Shown piece by piece: positions 52,241 to 60,883 of a stretch of 64,000 bases of DNA (position 1 is the first letter of the stretch; the number at the start of each line of letters is the position of its first letter). Origin of the DNA: JBPRGH01 sp051418055 (lineage in GTDB: Bacteria > Bacteroidota > Bacteroidia > Cytophagales > Cyclobacteriaceae). The position numbers were made by a program, and so were the translations under genes. The notes below the pieces were generated by a model that was not told the origin of the DNA, did no database searches, and saw only the letters and a program-made list of their open reading frames with translations. The stretch is taken from assembly GCA_051418055.1 (NCBI GenBank), contig JBPRGH010000103.1, positions 62,001 to 126,000 of the forward strand. The letters run 5' to 3'.

Positions 52241-52729
52241 ATGGCGAATATACTCCTTTTACCAATATTTTCATTTTTAGTTTCCTTTCATCCGCTTTAT
52301 GTAAGTGTCACTGAAATTGAGCATGACTCAAAAGAAAAGCGACTTGAGATCACCATGCGCATATTTATTGATGACCTGGAGCTTTCTATTAAAAACAAAG
52401 TTAATCAACCTTACCTTGATATCACCCAACCCGGCGATGGATATTCTACTGATAAATTTATCGAAGATTATCTTCAGGGTAAGCTAAAAATAAAATTGAA
52501 CGGCAAAGAAAAAGAGGTAGAGTATATAGGTCATGAGGTAGAGTTGCCGGTGGTATTTATTTATGCGCAGGTTAGTAATGTTAAAAAGTTTAAAGAGATC
52601 AGTGTTTTCAACAGTATGATAATGGAAACATATGATACCCAGACCAATCTTGTTCATGTAGAATCGAATGGAGAAACAAAAAGCCTGAAGTTAACAGAAA
52701 AGCGTAAAGAAGATCAGCTAGTTTTTTAA
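52241..52729 (+). CDS. DUF6702-like exported protein
   Basis: The 162-residue protein begins with a short hydrophobic segment (ILLLPIFSFLVSF) followed by HPLYVSVTEIEHDSKEKRLEITMRIFIDDLE, the usual opening of DUF6702, and then a beta-rich domain (about 20-160). The family function is unknown. It is divergent from the HupE/UreJ-like gene by 51 bases, and its end overlaps the end of the convergent 2'-5' RNA ligase-like gene by 12 bases. Its pairing with HupE/UreJ and an M1 peptidase is a recurrent arrangement in Bacteroidota, from general knowledge. Confidence 0.7.
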   Translation: MANILLLPIFSFLVSFHPLYVSVTEIEHDSKEKRLEITMRIFIDDLELSIKNKVNQPYLDITQPGDGYSTDKFIEDYLQGKLKIKLNGKEKEVEYIGHEVELPVVFIYAQVSNVKKFKEISVFNSMIMETYDTQTNLVHVESNGETKSLKLTEKRKEDQLVF

Positions 52730-53281
52730 AGGAAAATTTTTATATATCTGCCACATCTTCCCATCATGCTTTAGGAGGATAATGCCGTTTGCCTGAAAAG
52801 AGGCATTGAAAGGTTTATCCTTGTATTCTTCATTCCAGGCTTTCCAGAACATTGGCTTTTTCAAATCACGGAAGGCGACAGTCATATGTGGATGAAAAGG
52901 TCGCTCTTCAAATCCTTCATCTATAATTTTCAATTCTCTTTTAAATGATCTGATAAGGTTTTTCTGAAGTGATGAAAGCTGCTCATTCTCTTTTACATCA
53001 ATATATATAGCTTTTGTGCCGAATTTACCATAATTTTCAAGCTCTACCTGGTGATTTTTATTTTCCATAGAAAGCTTTTCAAGTACTTCAAACAGCTTAT
53101 CTTCTTTTTCCTCTTTCCACCGGAATGGCATATATAGGGTAATATGAGGTGGTGATTTCAAAGCCGCTTTAGAATTATAATTTTCAGCAAATTCATGTTT
53201 AATTGACATTATCTCGTCATGGACCTCCCCATCCGGCACCAGTGCAATAAAATAAAGCGGATTTTGTTTCTTCTTTGGCAT
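52718..53281 (-). CDS. 2'-5' RNA ligase/cyclic phosphodiesterase-like (2H) protein
   Basis: The 187-residue protein has both 2H-superfamily motifs: H46-I-T48 in PPHITLYMPF and H132-M-T134 in HPHMTVAFRDL. The overall length and layout fit the LigT/ThpR family, which acts on RNA 2',3'-cyclic phosphates or 2'-5' bonds. The real substrate in Bacteroidota is uncertain. It ends inside the DUF6702-like gene (convergent overlap of 12 bases). The ATG start is followed by a basic N-terminus (MPKKKQN). Confidence 0.85.
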   Translation of the reverse strand: MPKKKQNPLYFIALVPDGEVHDEIMSIKHEFAENYNSKAALKSPPHITLYMPFRWKEEKEDKLFEVLEKLSMENKNHQVELENYGKFGTKAIYIDVKENEQLSSLQKNLIRSFKRELKIIDEGFEERPFHPHMTVAFRDLKKPMFWKAWNEEYKDKPFNASFQANGIILLKHDGKMWQIYKNFPLKN

Positions 53282-53358
53282 TTGTTCTTATTCAAGAATA
53301 GGAAAAATATATTTTGTTATCACAACAACCGGGTATTGCTTTTGATCTAAACTAAAGC

Positions 53359-53367
53359 TAACTTTCG
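53359..53367 (+). promoter_or_regulatory. candidate promoter of the small membrane ORF
   Basis: TAACTTTCG resembles the Bacteroidota -7 element with one departure (TTTC for TTTG) and is preceded by TTG at 53336-53338, a spacing of 20 bases. It lies 5 bases before the ATG at 53373. Confidence 0.35.
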
Positions 53368-53372
53368 TAAAT

Positions 53373-53459
53373 ATGAAAGCCATTAAAGCACGATATGAAA
53401 CCGGCCTCATCTTAATTGGTGTGGCAGTTGCGTTGATCACGCTGATATTGATTTTTTAG
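53373..53459 (+). CDS. 28-residue single-helix membrane protein (putative)
   Basis: ATG at 53373 to TAG at 53457 codes for MKAIKARYETGLILIGVAV followed by a hydrophobic end; residues 11-28 would form one membrane helix. A plausible promoter lies just upstream, and the gap between the 2H protein and the lipoprotein gene would otherwise be empty. No family is recognised and the length is near the limit of what chance produces. It ends 6 bases before the stop of the convergent lipoprotein gene. Confidence 0.4.
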   Translation: MKAIKARYETGLILIGVAVALITLILIF

Positions 53460-53465
53460 CTGCTT

Positions 53466-54044
53466 TTATTTTGGCCTGAAAGTAAGATCAAACCTTCCTT
53501 CGGTAATAACCACAGTTTTACAAGAGTCAGATAAGAATGCTTCGAATATCCCGGAGACGATCCCGTCATCAATATCATACCTGTTTATTTGTAAAAATCC
53601 ATTGGTTGTGCTATCCGATTCTAATCGGCAATTATTTTTTTCATCCATAAATTCCAGTCTGATCATTGGACTACTTATTTCGATCGGATTCCCTACAGTA
53701 AAGGAATTATCGAGGATGAGTACGATTCCTATTTCTTGACTAATTATACCCTGATAGGAATTTCTTGCTCCAACATATAAATAATCCGGATGGTATTCAG
53801 AAGTATCATTAACATAAGAAAAAAACACCCTTGCATAAGGATTAGGGCCACAATGAAAACAACCGGGAGGTCCGTTAGCCGCCCATATTTCTCCATCCAC
53901 CAAACAACCAAATGTGTTTTCTCCTGTTTCTGTAATATCCGGGAGTTGAAGGTGATCGGGGTGTATTTCTTCCCAACAGGATTGTAAAATCAAGCCATTG
54001 GCAAAAAAAGTCATGCAAACTAAAAGGCGCTTAATTAATACCAT
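53466..54044 (-). CDS. lipoprotein of unknown function (DUF6252-like)
   Basis: The 192-residue protein has a lipoprotein signal peptide with lipobox LQSC (Cys23) and then a region LPDITETGENTFGCLVDGEIWAANGP, the opening seen in a set of Bacteroidota lipoproteins near DUF6252. The remaining 120 residues are beta-rich with several Cys residues (for example PPGCFHCGP). No catalytic motif was recognised. It is probably anchored in the outer membrane. It is divergent from the PLP dehydratase gene, 121 bases away. Confidence 0.65.
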   Translation of the reverse strand: MVLIKRLLVCMTFFANGLILQSCWEEIHPDHLQLPDITETGENTFGCLVDGEIWAANGPPGCFHCGPNPYARVFFSYVNDTSEYHPDYLYVGARNSYQGIISQEIGIVLILDNSFTVGNPIEISSPMIRLEFMDEKNNCRLESDSTTNGFLQINRYDIDDGIVSGIFEAFLSDSCKTVVITEGRFDLTFRPK

Positions 54045-54165
54045 TTCATATAAAATGAAAGATCATTAAAATTACATGCTGAATTTGTCTATTTCATTCA
54101 CGCTCTATGTAATTTAACATTTATTAATACTTAAGTTTATTTTTACCATTTAAAAAGCAATTTAA

Positions 54166-55104
54166 ATGTCTAATATTTCACAAGATGATATTCTTCAGGC
54201 TTACAACCGCATAAAAAAGCAGGTTCATCAGACTCCTGTTCTTACTTCAACAAAACTTAATGGACTTTCTGATGCTCAAATTTTCTTTAAATGTGAAAAC
54301 CTTCAAAAGGTTGGTGCATTTAAAGCGCGCGGAGCATTAAACGCTGTACTAAAATTATCTGATGAAGAAAAGTCTAAAGGTGTTGCCACACATTCTTCAG
54401 GAAATCATGGACAGGCACTGGCCTGGGCTGCTGCTACTACAGAAATAAAAAGTTATGTGGTCGTACCAAAAAATGCACCACAGGTAAAAAAAGATGCTAT
54501 GCAAGAATATGGCGCTGAGCTTACCTTTTGTGAGCCAAATCTAAAAGCGCGTGAGTCGGAGCTCCAAAATATAGTGGATAGAACAGGAGCTACGGTTATA
54601 CACCCTTATAATGATTATAATGTAATTACCGGTCAGGCTACTGCTTCGTACGAGGTCTATCAGCAAATAAAAGAACCGCTTGATTATATATTAGCTCCGG
54701 TAGGTGGAGGAGGGTTAATAAGCGGGACCTGCCTGACTACACATTATTTTAATCCGCAAACAAAAGTAGTTGGTTGTGAGCCAACGGGTGCTGATGATGC
54801 ATTCCGTTCTCTGCAAAAGGGAGAAATTGTGCCAAGTGAAAACCCGGATACTATTGCCGATGGTTTGCTTACCTCACTAGGGGATAAGACTTTCCCTATA
54901 ATCAAGCAGCATATATCAGAGATATTAACTGTTGAAGATGAGCTGATAAAGAAAGCTATGCGGCTGATAATGCAACGTATGAAAATAGTAATTGAGCCTT
55001 CAGCAGCAGTGCCTTTCGCCTGTCTTTTGAAGAACAAAGAAAAGTTTAAAAATAAAAAAGTAGCTATTATTTTATCCGGCGGGAATATTCAGTTGCCATT
55101 ATAA
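54166..55104 (+). CDS. PLP-dependent threonine/serine dehydratase or serine racemase
   Basis: The 312-residue protein belongs to fold type II PLP enzymes. Schiff-base lysine K53 is in VGAFKARGALNA; the phosphate-binding loop reads PVGGGGLISG, and SSGNHGQALAWAA is the substrate loop. The length (about 320) lacks a C-terminal ACT domain, so it fits the biodegradative TdcB/serine-racemase subgroup rather than IlvA. It should deaminate L-threonine or L-serine, or interconvert serine enantiomers. It stands alone, followed by a 457-bp gap with repeats. Confidence 0.88.
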   Translation: MSNISQDDILQAYNRIKKQVHQTPVLTSTKLNGLSDAQIFFKCENLQKVGAFKARGALNAVLKLSDEEKSKGVATHSSGNHGQALAWAAATTEIKSYVVVPKNAPQVKKDAMQEYGAELTFCEPNLKARESELQNIVDRTGATVIHPYNDYNVITGQATASYEVYQQIKEPLDYILAPVGGGGLISGTCLTTHYFNPQTKVVGCEPTGADDAFRSLQKGEIVPSENPDTIADGLLTSLGDKTFPIIKQHISEILTVEDELIKKAMRLIMQRMKIVIEPSAAVPFACLLKNKEKFKNKKVAIILSGGNIQLPL

Positions 55105-55561
55105 AAAATTACATAATACTAGTTGGCGAGGTAGATCTCTCCTGTACTTCCTACCTCCCCTAACCTGCCAAGCTGAATTTATTTCAGCTTCTTCTGTCGC
55201 GGAGCTTTGTTAGAATTAATAAGTTAAAATTTTTAATCAAACCTTCAATTAGAGGTTCTTTCACCCTTAGCTTTTGATATCTTCTTTTGTGGTTCTATTC
55301 TGCTTCTGAAGGTTATATTCTCGCAGTGGTATTAGATCCTGAAATAAGTTCAGGATGGCTGAAAGAGGGTTTTATGGTTTTTTATATCAGAAATAACCAC
55401 TAAAAAACACGTCATTTCGAACGTAGCTTAACAGAGCTAAGGTTAATTACCAACAGGTTTGCGTAGTGAGAAATCTTACTCATTAATTAACGGGAACTCC
55501 TAATCGAGGAGTAAGATCTCTCCTGTCGCCGAAATAACTATTTAATCAGATTGAACCCTTA
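55105..55561. other. gap without genes, holding dispersed repeats
   Basis: No protein or RNA gene was recognised. The left part has GAGGTAG/CTACCTC (55128-55134 with 55151-55157), around AGATCTCTCCTGT. The right part is an imperfect inverted-repeat element annotated separately. The same 13-base word AGATCTCTCCTGT occurs at 55133 and 55514. The rest is AT-rich unremarkable sequence. Confidence 0.6.
55411..55538. repeat. imperfect inverted-repeat element (GTCATTTCGA family)
   Basis: The ends pair as GTCATTTCG (55411-55419) with CGAAATAAC (55530-55538), with one mismatch. An inner pair is GAGAAATCTTACTC (55468-55481) with GAGTAAGATCTCTC (55509-55522), also one mismatch. The 128-base element thus folds into a large interrupted hairpin. 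Sequences such as GTCATTTCGAACGTAG-TGAGAAATCT occur repeatedly in intergenic DNA of Bacteroidota, from general knowledge, so this is likely one member of a dispersed non-coding family, MITE- or REP-like. Confidence 0.75.
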
Positions 55562-56419
55562 TCAATTCATGGCACCCATCATCTTGAGCACGTGGCTTCC
55601 CAGATGCTGAGCCATCATTTTCCTATATTCCAGAGAGCGAACGTATCCGCCATTCTGTGAAAAGAATTCATTAAGCACCGGCTCCCAATCACTGTTTTTT
55701 GGCATTATAAACCCAAAATATTCTCCGCTCTTATCCCCTGCCGGATGTCTTTTAAGCGGCACTTTATTATCAAGTACATTAAGATAAGTGGAGAAGTCAA
55801 TGTATGTAAAATAATCTTTGTTGGTTGATACCATCTCATTAGACTCCTCAAATCCTGTTGTTAATTCTACTTCAAGCGCAGGAAAATGCTTTTTTTTCAG
55901 CTGCTTGATCCGCTCTTCATGGGTTGTGCCATTTTGTACAACTGCTTTTTTTCCTGAAAATTCTGAGGAAATATTACTTAGGCTGGAAAGTGTTGGCACA
56001 TCATTATGTGTTGCCAGTATTGCCACATTTGAAAAATAAGGCGGGCTGAAAGTATATTCTTTCTTCCTTTGACTTGTAATGGTGACATCCCCCAAACCAA
56101 AAACTCCCCCTGATCCATTTTTTACATTTTGAAGAAACTCATCAAAATCTTTGGGATTTTTCGGATCTGCATAAACAACATCAAGTGCTACTCCATATCT
56201 GTTTTGAACATATGAAACAAAATCCTTCATTATGTCAAAACAAAGCCCTGTGTATTCACCATTTACACGTTCGGCAAATTTTGGCGCTTCTGTATAGGTA
56301 ATAACTATCTTACCCTTTTTATTTTGCTTTACACTGGTCCAGGAGTCACCGGTTAACTGTTGAGCATATAACACACTGGTAAAAAACAGTGCATATATGA
56401 AAAGTAATATCTTCTTCAT
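55562..56419 (-). CDS. periplasmic solute-binding protein, family 3 type
   Basis: The ATG at 56419 (MKKILLFIYALFFTSVLYAQ) starts a signal peptide; an upstream in-frame start adds 12 residues without purpose. The 285-residue protein has an SBP_bac_3 domain: TYTEAPKFAERVNGEYTGLCFDIMKDFVSY and EYTFSPPYFSNVAILATHNDVPTL, then KAVVQNGTTHEERIKQLKKKHFPALEVEL. It should bind an amino acid or similar ligand. No ABC permease or ATPase is nearby, so it is an orphan binding protein or a sensor/transglycosylase-like relative. Confidence 0.85.
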   Translation of the reverse strand: MKKILLFIYALFFTSVLYAQQLTGDSWTSVKQNKKGKIVITYTEAPKFAERVNGEYTGLCFDIMKDFVSYVQNRYGVALDVVYADPKNPKDFDEFLQNVKNGSGGVFGLGDVTITSQRKKEYTFSPPYFSNVAILATHNDVPTLSSLSNISSEFSGKKAVVQNGTTHEERIKQLKKKHFPALEVELTTGFEESNEMVSTNKDYFTYIDFSTYLNVLDNKVPLKRHPAGDKSGEYFGFIMPKNSDWEPVLNEFFSQNGGYVRSLEYRKMMAQHLGSHVLKMMGAMN

Positions 56420-56539
56420 CCAACTATAGTTTTTAAAATACGCACCATAATACAACAGAAATATTTTAAAGTCACCTTAATAGTCCTGTAAAACTTACAT
56501 GGTAAAAGGCAATGCTAAACTTTTTGAGAAAGGAAGATA

Positions 56540-58468
56540 TTAGTCCCACTGGCTTATCAGTTCATAGGCACTTTTATAGGCATTTACCTCATTTACATAG
56601 TCCAGTAATTCACTATAAAAAGAGTTATAACCTAATGTCGCACTGTCACCCACCATGATCAGCTTTTTACGGGCCCTTGTCATAGCGACATTCATACGCC
56701 TCTCATCACCTAAAAATCCAATCTCTCCTGCTTCATTAGATCGTACAAGGCTAATGCTGATGATATCCCTTTCCTGGCCCTGAAAGGCATCCACAGTGTT
56801 TATAGTTATTTTTTCCTTATGTTCCGATAGCCATTTATAATCCTCTGCATGTTTTTTCAGATATGTCACCTGTGCCTTATAGGGAGAAATGATCCCGATG
56901 CTAAGCAGAGGATCTATCTGCTCATGCAAAACCAGTTTTTGTAAAAGCTCATCCATTCTTTTCAGCAGCAGGTCAGCCTCCTCAGTATTAAAGCGGCTTA
57001 ATGTCTCTTCATCCTGCTGTTCGGCATATCCGCAGCCTGCCGTATCAATAAATTCCATAGGTTCTTCTTCAGGCATCAGGCGGTGAGTGCGTACGCTTTC
57101 ATCTGCTTTAAGCTCTCCTTTATAAAAATGATGGTTGGAGAAATTCATGATAACCTCATTCATCCTGTACTGCTTCTTAAGCATCCGGTCCACATTTTTT
57201 CTTCTGATGCTTTTCTGAAAAAGGGTTTCGCTTAGCCCTTGCTGTGCGGCCTCAAAAGATTTTATCGTAGGAGGCAACTGCTGATGGTCACCGGCAAAAA
57301 TAACTTTATGCGCTTTAATAATAGGTATCCAGCAAGCGGGTTCTAGGGCCTGGGCTGCTTCATCAATAAAGACGGTCCCAAAGAATTTTCTTTCCAACAC
57401 CTGATGGTTTGCTCCCGTTAGTGTACAGGCAAATACCTGCGTATTTTCCACTATGTCACGAATAATATATTTTTCAAATGAGTTAGCATCACTGCGAAGC
57501 CCCTTCACCTCATTTCTCAGCCTTCGCCGCTGCTCTTTTTCTGACCTGCCAAAGTTTCTCTTATACTTTCCTGCCATCTGGCTTAGTTCTTCCGCTTTCC
57601 TTCTAAGCAGCTTGAGGTCTTTATAATTTTTATGATTAGCAACCTGGGCATCAAGTGTACGATTGATTATCTCTTCAGTAACCCTCGCAGGATGGCCAAG
57701 TCTTAGCACATTTACTCCTTCAGCTTCCAGCTTCTCAGTAAGCAGGTCAACAGCTGCATTACTAGAGGTTGCCACTAATACCTGTGCCTCCTCCTTTATT
57801 CTCTCACGGATCACCTGCACAAGTGTTGTAGTTTTTCCAGTGCCGGGGGGTCCATGTATTATTGCCAGGTCTTTTGCATTCAATGCATTGAACATTGCCT
57901 GGTTCTGGCTTTCATTAAGCTTTTCGCTACGGGAATATTTTTTATTTTCAAATTTGGTTTCTCTGTCGCCGAGGATAATCTCACGCATCTCCTCGAGCCG
58001 GTTACCCTCTGCAGAAATTACTTTTTTTAGGGCAGCTTCCATTTCCTTATAAATAGACTCATCAAAAAGAAGGTCTATTCCCAGCTTTCCCTCATCTATC
58101 CAATCCGGCAGGTCATCTACATTGAGAGTGATCACCATTTTATTATCCCTGGCATAATTTACAACGCCGGAAACAGAATCCTGCCGCTCTTCACGCCCGG
58201 GAATATTGGCAAAGAGGCTGACCACTTTACCTGATTGAAAAACATGAGGCTGATCAAGTTCTGAAGTCCTCTCCGCCTCAATCATAAATCTTTCTCCCGA
58301 ACCAATATAATTACGCCTGATCACCACCGGATACCAGCATACGCCTTCTTTCTTTCGATCCTGTAAGGAGCGATGCAGCACTTTATTTCTGTAATATTCA
58401 AGATCTGCCTTCCGCTCCATTTTTACGAGCTCAAAGGTTTTCTTTAACTCATCCTGCGCTTTTGTCAT
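56540..58468 (-). CDS. SF1 DNA/RNA helicase, Upf1/IGHMBP2-like
   Basis: The ATG at 58468 (MTKAQDELKK) is taken; the first codon of the longer frame is TTG. The 642-residue protein has an N-terminal OB-like or accessory region (about 30-150), then the Upf1-type helicase motifs: Q motif LNESQNQA, Walker A GPPGTGKTT (about 206-214), FIDEAAQALEPA (motif II), GDHQQLPPTI (III), QYRMNEVIMNFSN (IV), and NTVDAFQGQERDIISISLVRS (V) with NVAMTRARKKLI (VI). It is an ATP-driven helicase unwinding DNA or RNA, 5'-3' by family. Function is unassigned; it lies after a strong terminator and stands alone. Confidence 0.9.
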   Translation of the reverse strand: MTKAQDELKKTFELVKMERKADLEYYRNKVLHRSLQDRKKEGVCWYPVVIRRNYIGSGERFMIEAERTSELDQPHVFQSGKVVSLFANIPGREERQDSVSGVVNYARDNKMVITLNVDDLPDWIDEGKLGIDLLFDESIYKEMEAALKKVISAEGNRLEEMREIILGDRETKFENKKYSRSEKLNESQNQAMFNALNAKDLAIIHGPPGTGKTTTLVQVIRERIKEEAQVLVATSSNAAVDLLTEKLEAEGVNVLRLGHPARVTEEIINRTLDAQVANHKNYKDLKLLRRKAEELSQMAGKYKRNFGRSEKEQRRRLRNEVKGLRSDANSFEKYIIRDIVENTQVFACTLTGANHQVLERKFFGTVFIDEAAQALEPACWIPIIKAHKVIFAGDHQQLPPTIKSFEAAQQGLSETLFQKSIRRKNVDRMLKKQYRMNEVIMNFSNHHFYKGELKADESVRTHRLMPEEEPMEFIDTAGCGYAEQQDEETLSRFNTEEADLLLKRMDELLQKLVLHEQIDPLLSIGIISPYKAQVTYLKKHAEDYKWLSEHKEKITINTVDAFQGQERDIISISLVRSNEAGEIGFLGDERRMNVAMTRARKKLIMVGDSATLGYNSFYSELLDYVNEVNAYKSAYELISQWD

Positions 58469-58530
58469 ATATTTAATCAAGGAGAATCAACGGTCAATTG
58501 TTTGGCTTGCTTTCTTTATAAGGCAAATAA

Positions 58531-58556
58531 AAAACCCCGCTTATCTGCGGGGTTTT
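58531..58556 (-). terminator. strong terminator between the second M1 peptidase and helicase genes
   Basis: AAAACCCCGC (58531-58540) pairs with GCGGGGTTTT (58547-58556), a 10-bp stem with a 6-nt loop. On the minus strand it is followed by TTTTTT (read through ATTTG), a textbook intrinsic terminator for the peptidase transcript. It is flanked by T-rich sequence on both sides and may act both ways. Confidence 0.9.
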
Positions 58557-58561
58557 CATTT

Positions 58562-60778
58562 TTACTTCTTTTCATTAAACTTATCGAATTTGGAAACGTC
58601 CTCCACTCTTGGAAAATAATTATCATTTTCTTCAGTGTCTCCTGTTTCCTTCTCAGGATCTAATACAACATTGGCAAGCTCTTTTTCAAAAATAAAGGTT
58701 TTTACTACTTCTTGTTCATTGTATCTCCAGATTTCAGCAGGTATAACTTCAGTTTGTTTTGTGCCATCAATAAAGTTGAATTCGATCACAAGCGGCGTTA
58801 CAAGCCCGCCTTTGTTGGTAAATTTCACCTGATAAATATTTTTGCCTCTTAGCTGCTCCCTTACCTGATTGTCATCTATCCTGTTCAAAAACTCACCGTA
58901 GTACCTTTCATCAGTATCCATTACGGAAATTTCCTCAGGTTCATCTTGCAGAGTTCCTGTATTTGCTTTAGCGCTTAGTATGCCTTTCTTAACATTCTTT
59001 CCTTTGTTTTCAATCGTTGTATTCTCCTCTTTAAGCTTAAACCACTTTACTTCATCAACTGAAACATCCACGTGATCTACTGAATAGAACCATCCTCTCC
59101 AGAACCAATCCAGGTCTACGGCTGAAGCGTCCTCCATAGTACGGAAGAAATCTGCAGGTGCGGGATGTTTAAATGCCCAGCGGTTCGCATATTCCTTTAA
59201 TGCCACATCAAATAATTCCGGCCCCATAACCACTTCCCGTAATACAGTTAGTGCAGCGGATGGCTTCCCATAAGCGTTATAGCCAAATTGCATCACCTGC
59301 TCAGAGTTGGTCATTATAGGACGTATAAAGTTCTTATCCCCTTTCATATAAGGAACTACTCCTTCCGGTGTCCCCCATATTAGATCAAGATCCGGATAAC
59401 GCTCACGTTTAGTTTCTTTTTCCAGAAATGTATTTATACCTTCATCCATCCACGTCCACTGGCGCTCATCAGAATTGATGATCATCGGGAAATAATTATG
59501 GCCTACCTCATGCACAATTACACTTATCATTCCATCGCGAAGTCGTTCAGAATAATTGCCGTCTTTATCCGGACGGCCATAGTTGTAACAGATCATAGGA
59601 TATTCCATTCCCTGATTAGCGGCATGTACAGATATAGCCACCGGATAAGGATAGTCGAATGTTCGTTCAGAATAAACATCCAGCGTGTTTTTTACTGCAA
59701 GAGTTGATTCCTTTTCCCAAAGCGGATTTCCCTCTTTCGGATAAAAAGACATTGCCATAGGCGTGGTACTATTAAGCTTCACTGCCATCGCATCCCAGAT
59801 ATATTTTCTGCTTGAAGCAAAGGCAAAATCCCTTACCTTTTCAGCTTTAAATGTCCAGGTTTTCTTCTTTTTACTCCTTGACTTCTCATTTTTAACCGCC
59901 TCTTCTTCAGTTACTATTAAAATTGGTTTATCAAAAGTTTTCTGTGCCCTATTCCAACGCTCAAGTTGGGTTTTGCTAAGCACATCTTTAGGATTTTGCA
60001 GCCATCCTGAAGCTGCTACAATATGATCTGCCGGCATGGTAATATTAACAAGGTAATCACCAAATACCAGGGCAAATTCTCCTCTTCCAATAAATTGTTT
60101 ATTTTGCCATCCTTCATAATCATCGTATACGGCCATCCTGGGAAACCATTGGGCAACTGTATATGCATAATTCCCATCTTCGGGAAAATACTCATAACCA
60201 CCACGGCCATTTTCTGTCATGCGGTCATAAATGTTATAGCTCCATTCAATTGAAAATGTAAATTGATCACCCGAATTTAGAGGCTGAGGTAAATCAATAC
60301 GCATCATTGTCCTATTGATGGTTTTTGGCAGATCTTTCCCTGAGGCGTCTTTTACAGAAATTATTTTATAACCTCCTTCATAGTCGTGGAGCCTTAATCC
60401 TCCCGCAATAAATTTTGCAGGAATAGAATCCCTTAATGTGGTGGTGTTGGTGGAGTGCTCAATATTTCCTTTGGCACGTACATTCTGATCTAGCTGTACC
60501 CATAGATAGGGCAATTTATGGGGTGATTGATTATAGTAAGTTATCGTTTCTTTACCGGTTAGCTTTTGGCTTTCATCATCTATTTCGACATCTATTACAT
60601 AATCAGCTTTTTGTTGCCAATATTTCTCTCCCGGCGCACCGGAGCCTGTCCGGTAAGAATTTGGGGTAGGCAATAATTCATCCAGCTGTTCGAATTTGCC
60701 GGACCAGCCTTTTTCCTGGGAATATCCAATGGAATAAACGAGTGCCAGGATTGCGAGCGTTGCAAACTTTTTAAACAT
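58562..60778 (-). CDS. secreted M1 family metallopeptidase (copy 2)
   Basis: The ATG at 60778 (MFKKFATLAILALVYSIGYSQ) starts a signal peptide; the frame extends upstream without need. The 738-residue protein shows H423-E424-V-G-H427 and E446 in WTWMDEGI, the complete M1 zinc site. Long blocks match copy 1 almost word for word (for example LPTPNSYRTGSGAPGEKYWQQKADY, IINSDERQWTWMDEG, GPELFDVALKEYANRWAFKHP), so it is a recent or strongly conserved duplication. It has its own terminator and no HupE/UreJ partner. The difference between copies is concentrated in the middle (TEEEA..K..RSKKK), possibly tuning specificity. Confidence 0.9.
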   Translation of the reverse strand: MFKKFATLAILALVYSIGYSQEKGWSGKFEQLDELLPTPNSYRTGSGAPGEKYWQQKADYVIDVEIDDESQKLTGKETITYYNQSPHKLPYLWVQLDQNVRAKGNIEHSTNTTTLRDSIPAKFIAGGLRLHDYEGGYKIISVKDASGKDLPKTINRTMMRIDLPQPLNSGDQFTFSIEWSYNIYDRMTENGRGGYEYFPEDGNYAYTVAQWFPRMAVYDDYEGWQNKQFIGRGEFALVFGDYLVNITMPADHIVAASGWLQNPKDVLSKTQLERWNRAQKTFDKPILIVTEEEAVKNEKSRSKKKKTWTFKAEKVRDFAFASSRKYIWDAMAVKLNSTTPMAMSFYPKEGNPLWEKESTLAVKNTLDVYSERTFDYPYPVAISVHAANQGMEYPMICYNYGRPDKDGNYSERLRDGMISVIVHEVGHNYFPMIINSDERQWTWMDEGINTFLEKETKRERYPDLDLIWGTPEGVVPYMKGDKNFIRPIMTNSEQVMQFGYNAYGKPSAALTVLREVVMGPELFDVALKEYANRWAFKHPAPADFFRTMEDASAVDLDWFWRGWFYSVDHVDVSVDEVKWFKLKEENTTIENKGKNVKKGILSAKANTGTLQDEPEEISVMDTDERYYGEFLNRIDDNQVREQLRGKNIYQVKFTNKGGLVTPLVIEFNFIDGTKQTEVIPAEIWRYNEQEVVKTFIFEKELANVVLDPEKETGDTEENDNYFPRVEDVSKFDKFNEKK

Positions 60779-60883
60779 AAATAATTTGTTGGGTTTATTT
60801 TTATTAATCAATACTCAAATATATGGCTGTGCAGGCTAACTTTAAAGATTATTATTTTAGCGGTAATAGATCAGGTTTTTCGA

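Noticed and set aside
57663..58052. ORF of 129 residues on the plus strand
   Set aside because: It is the antisense shadow of the SF1 helicase gene; it is rich in Ser/Ala/Phe and has no family support.
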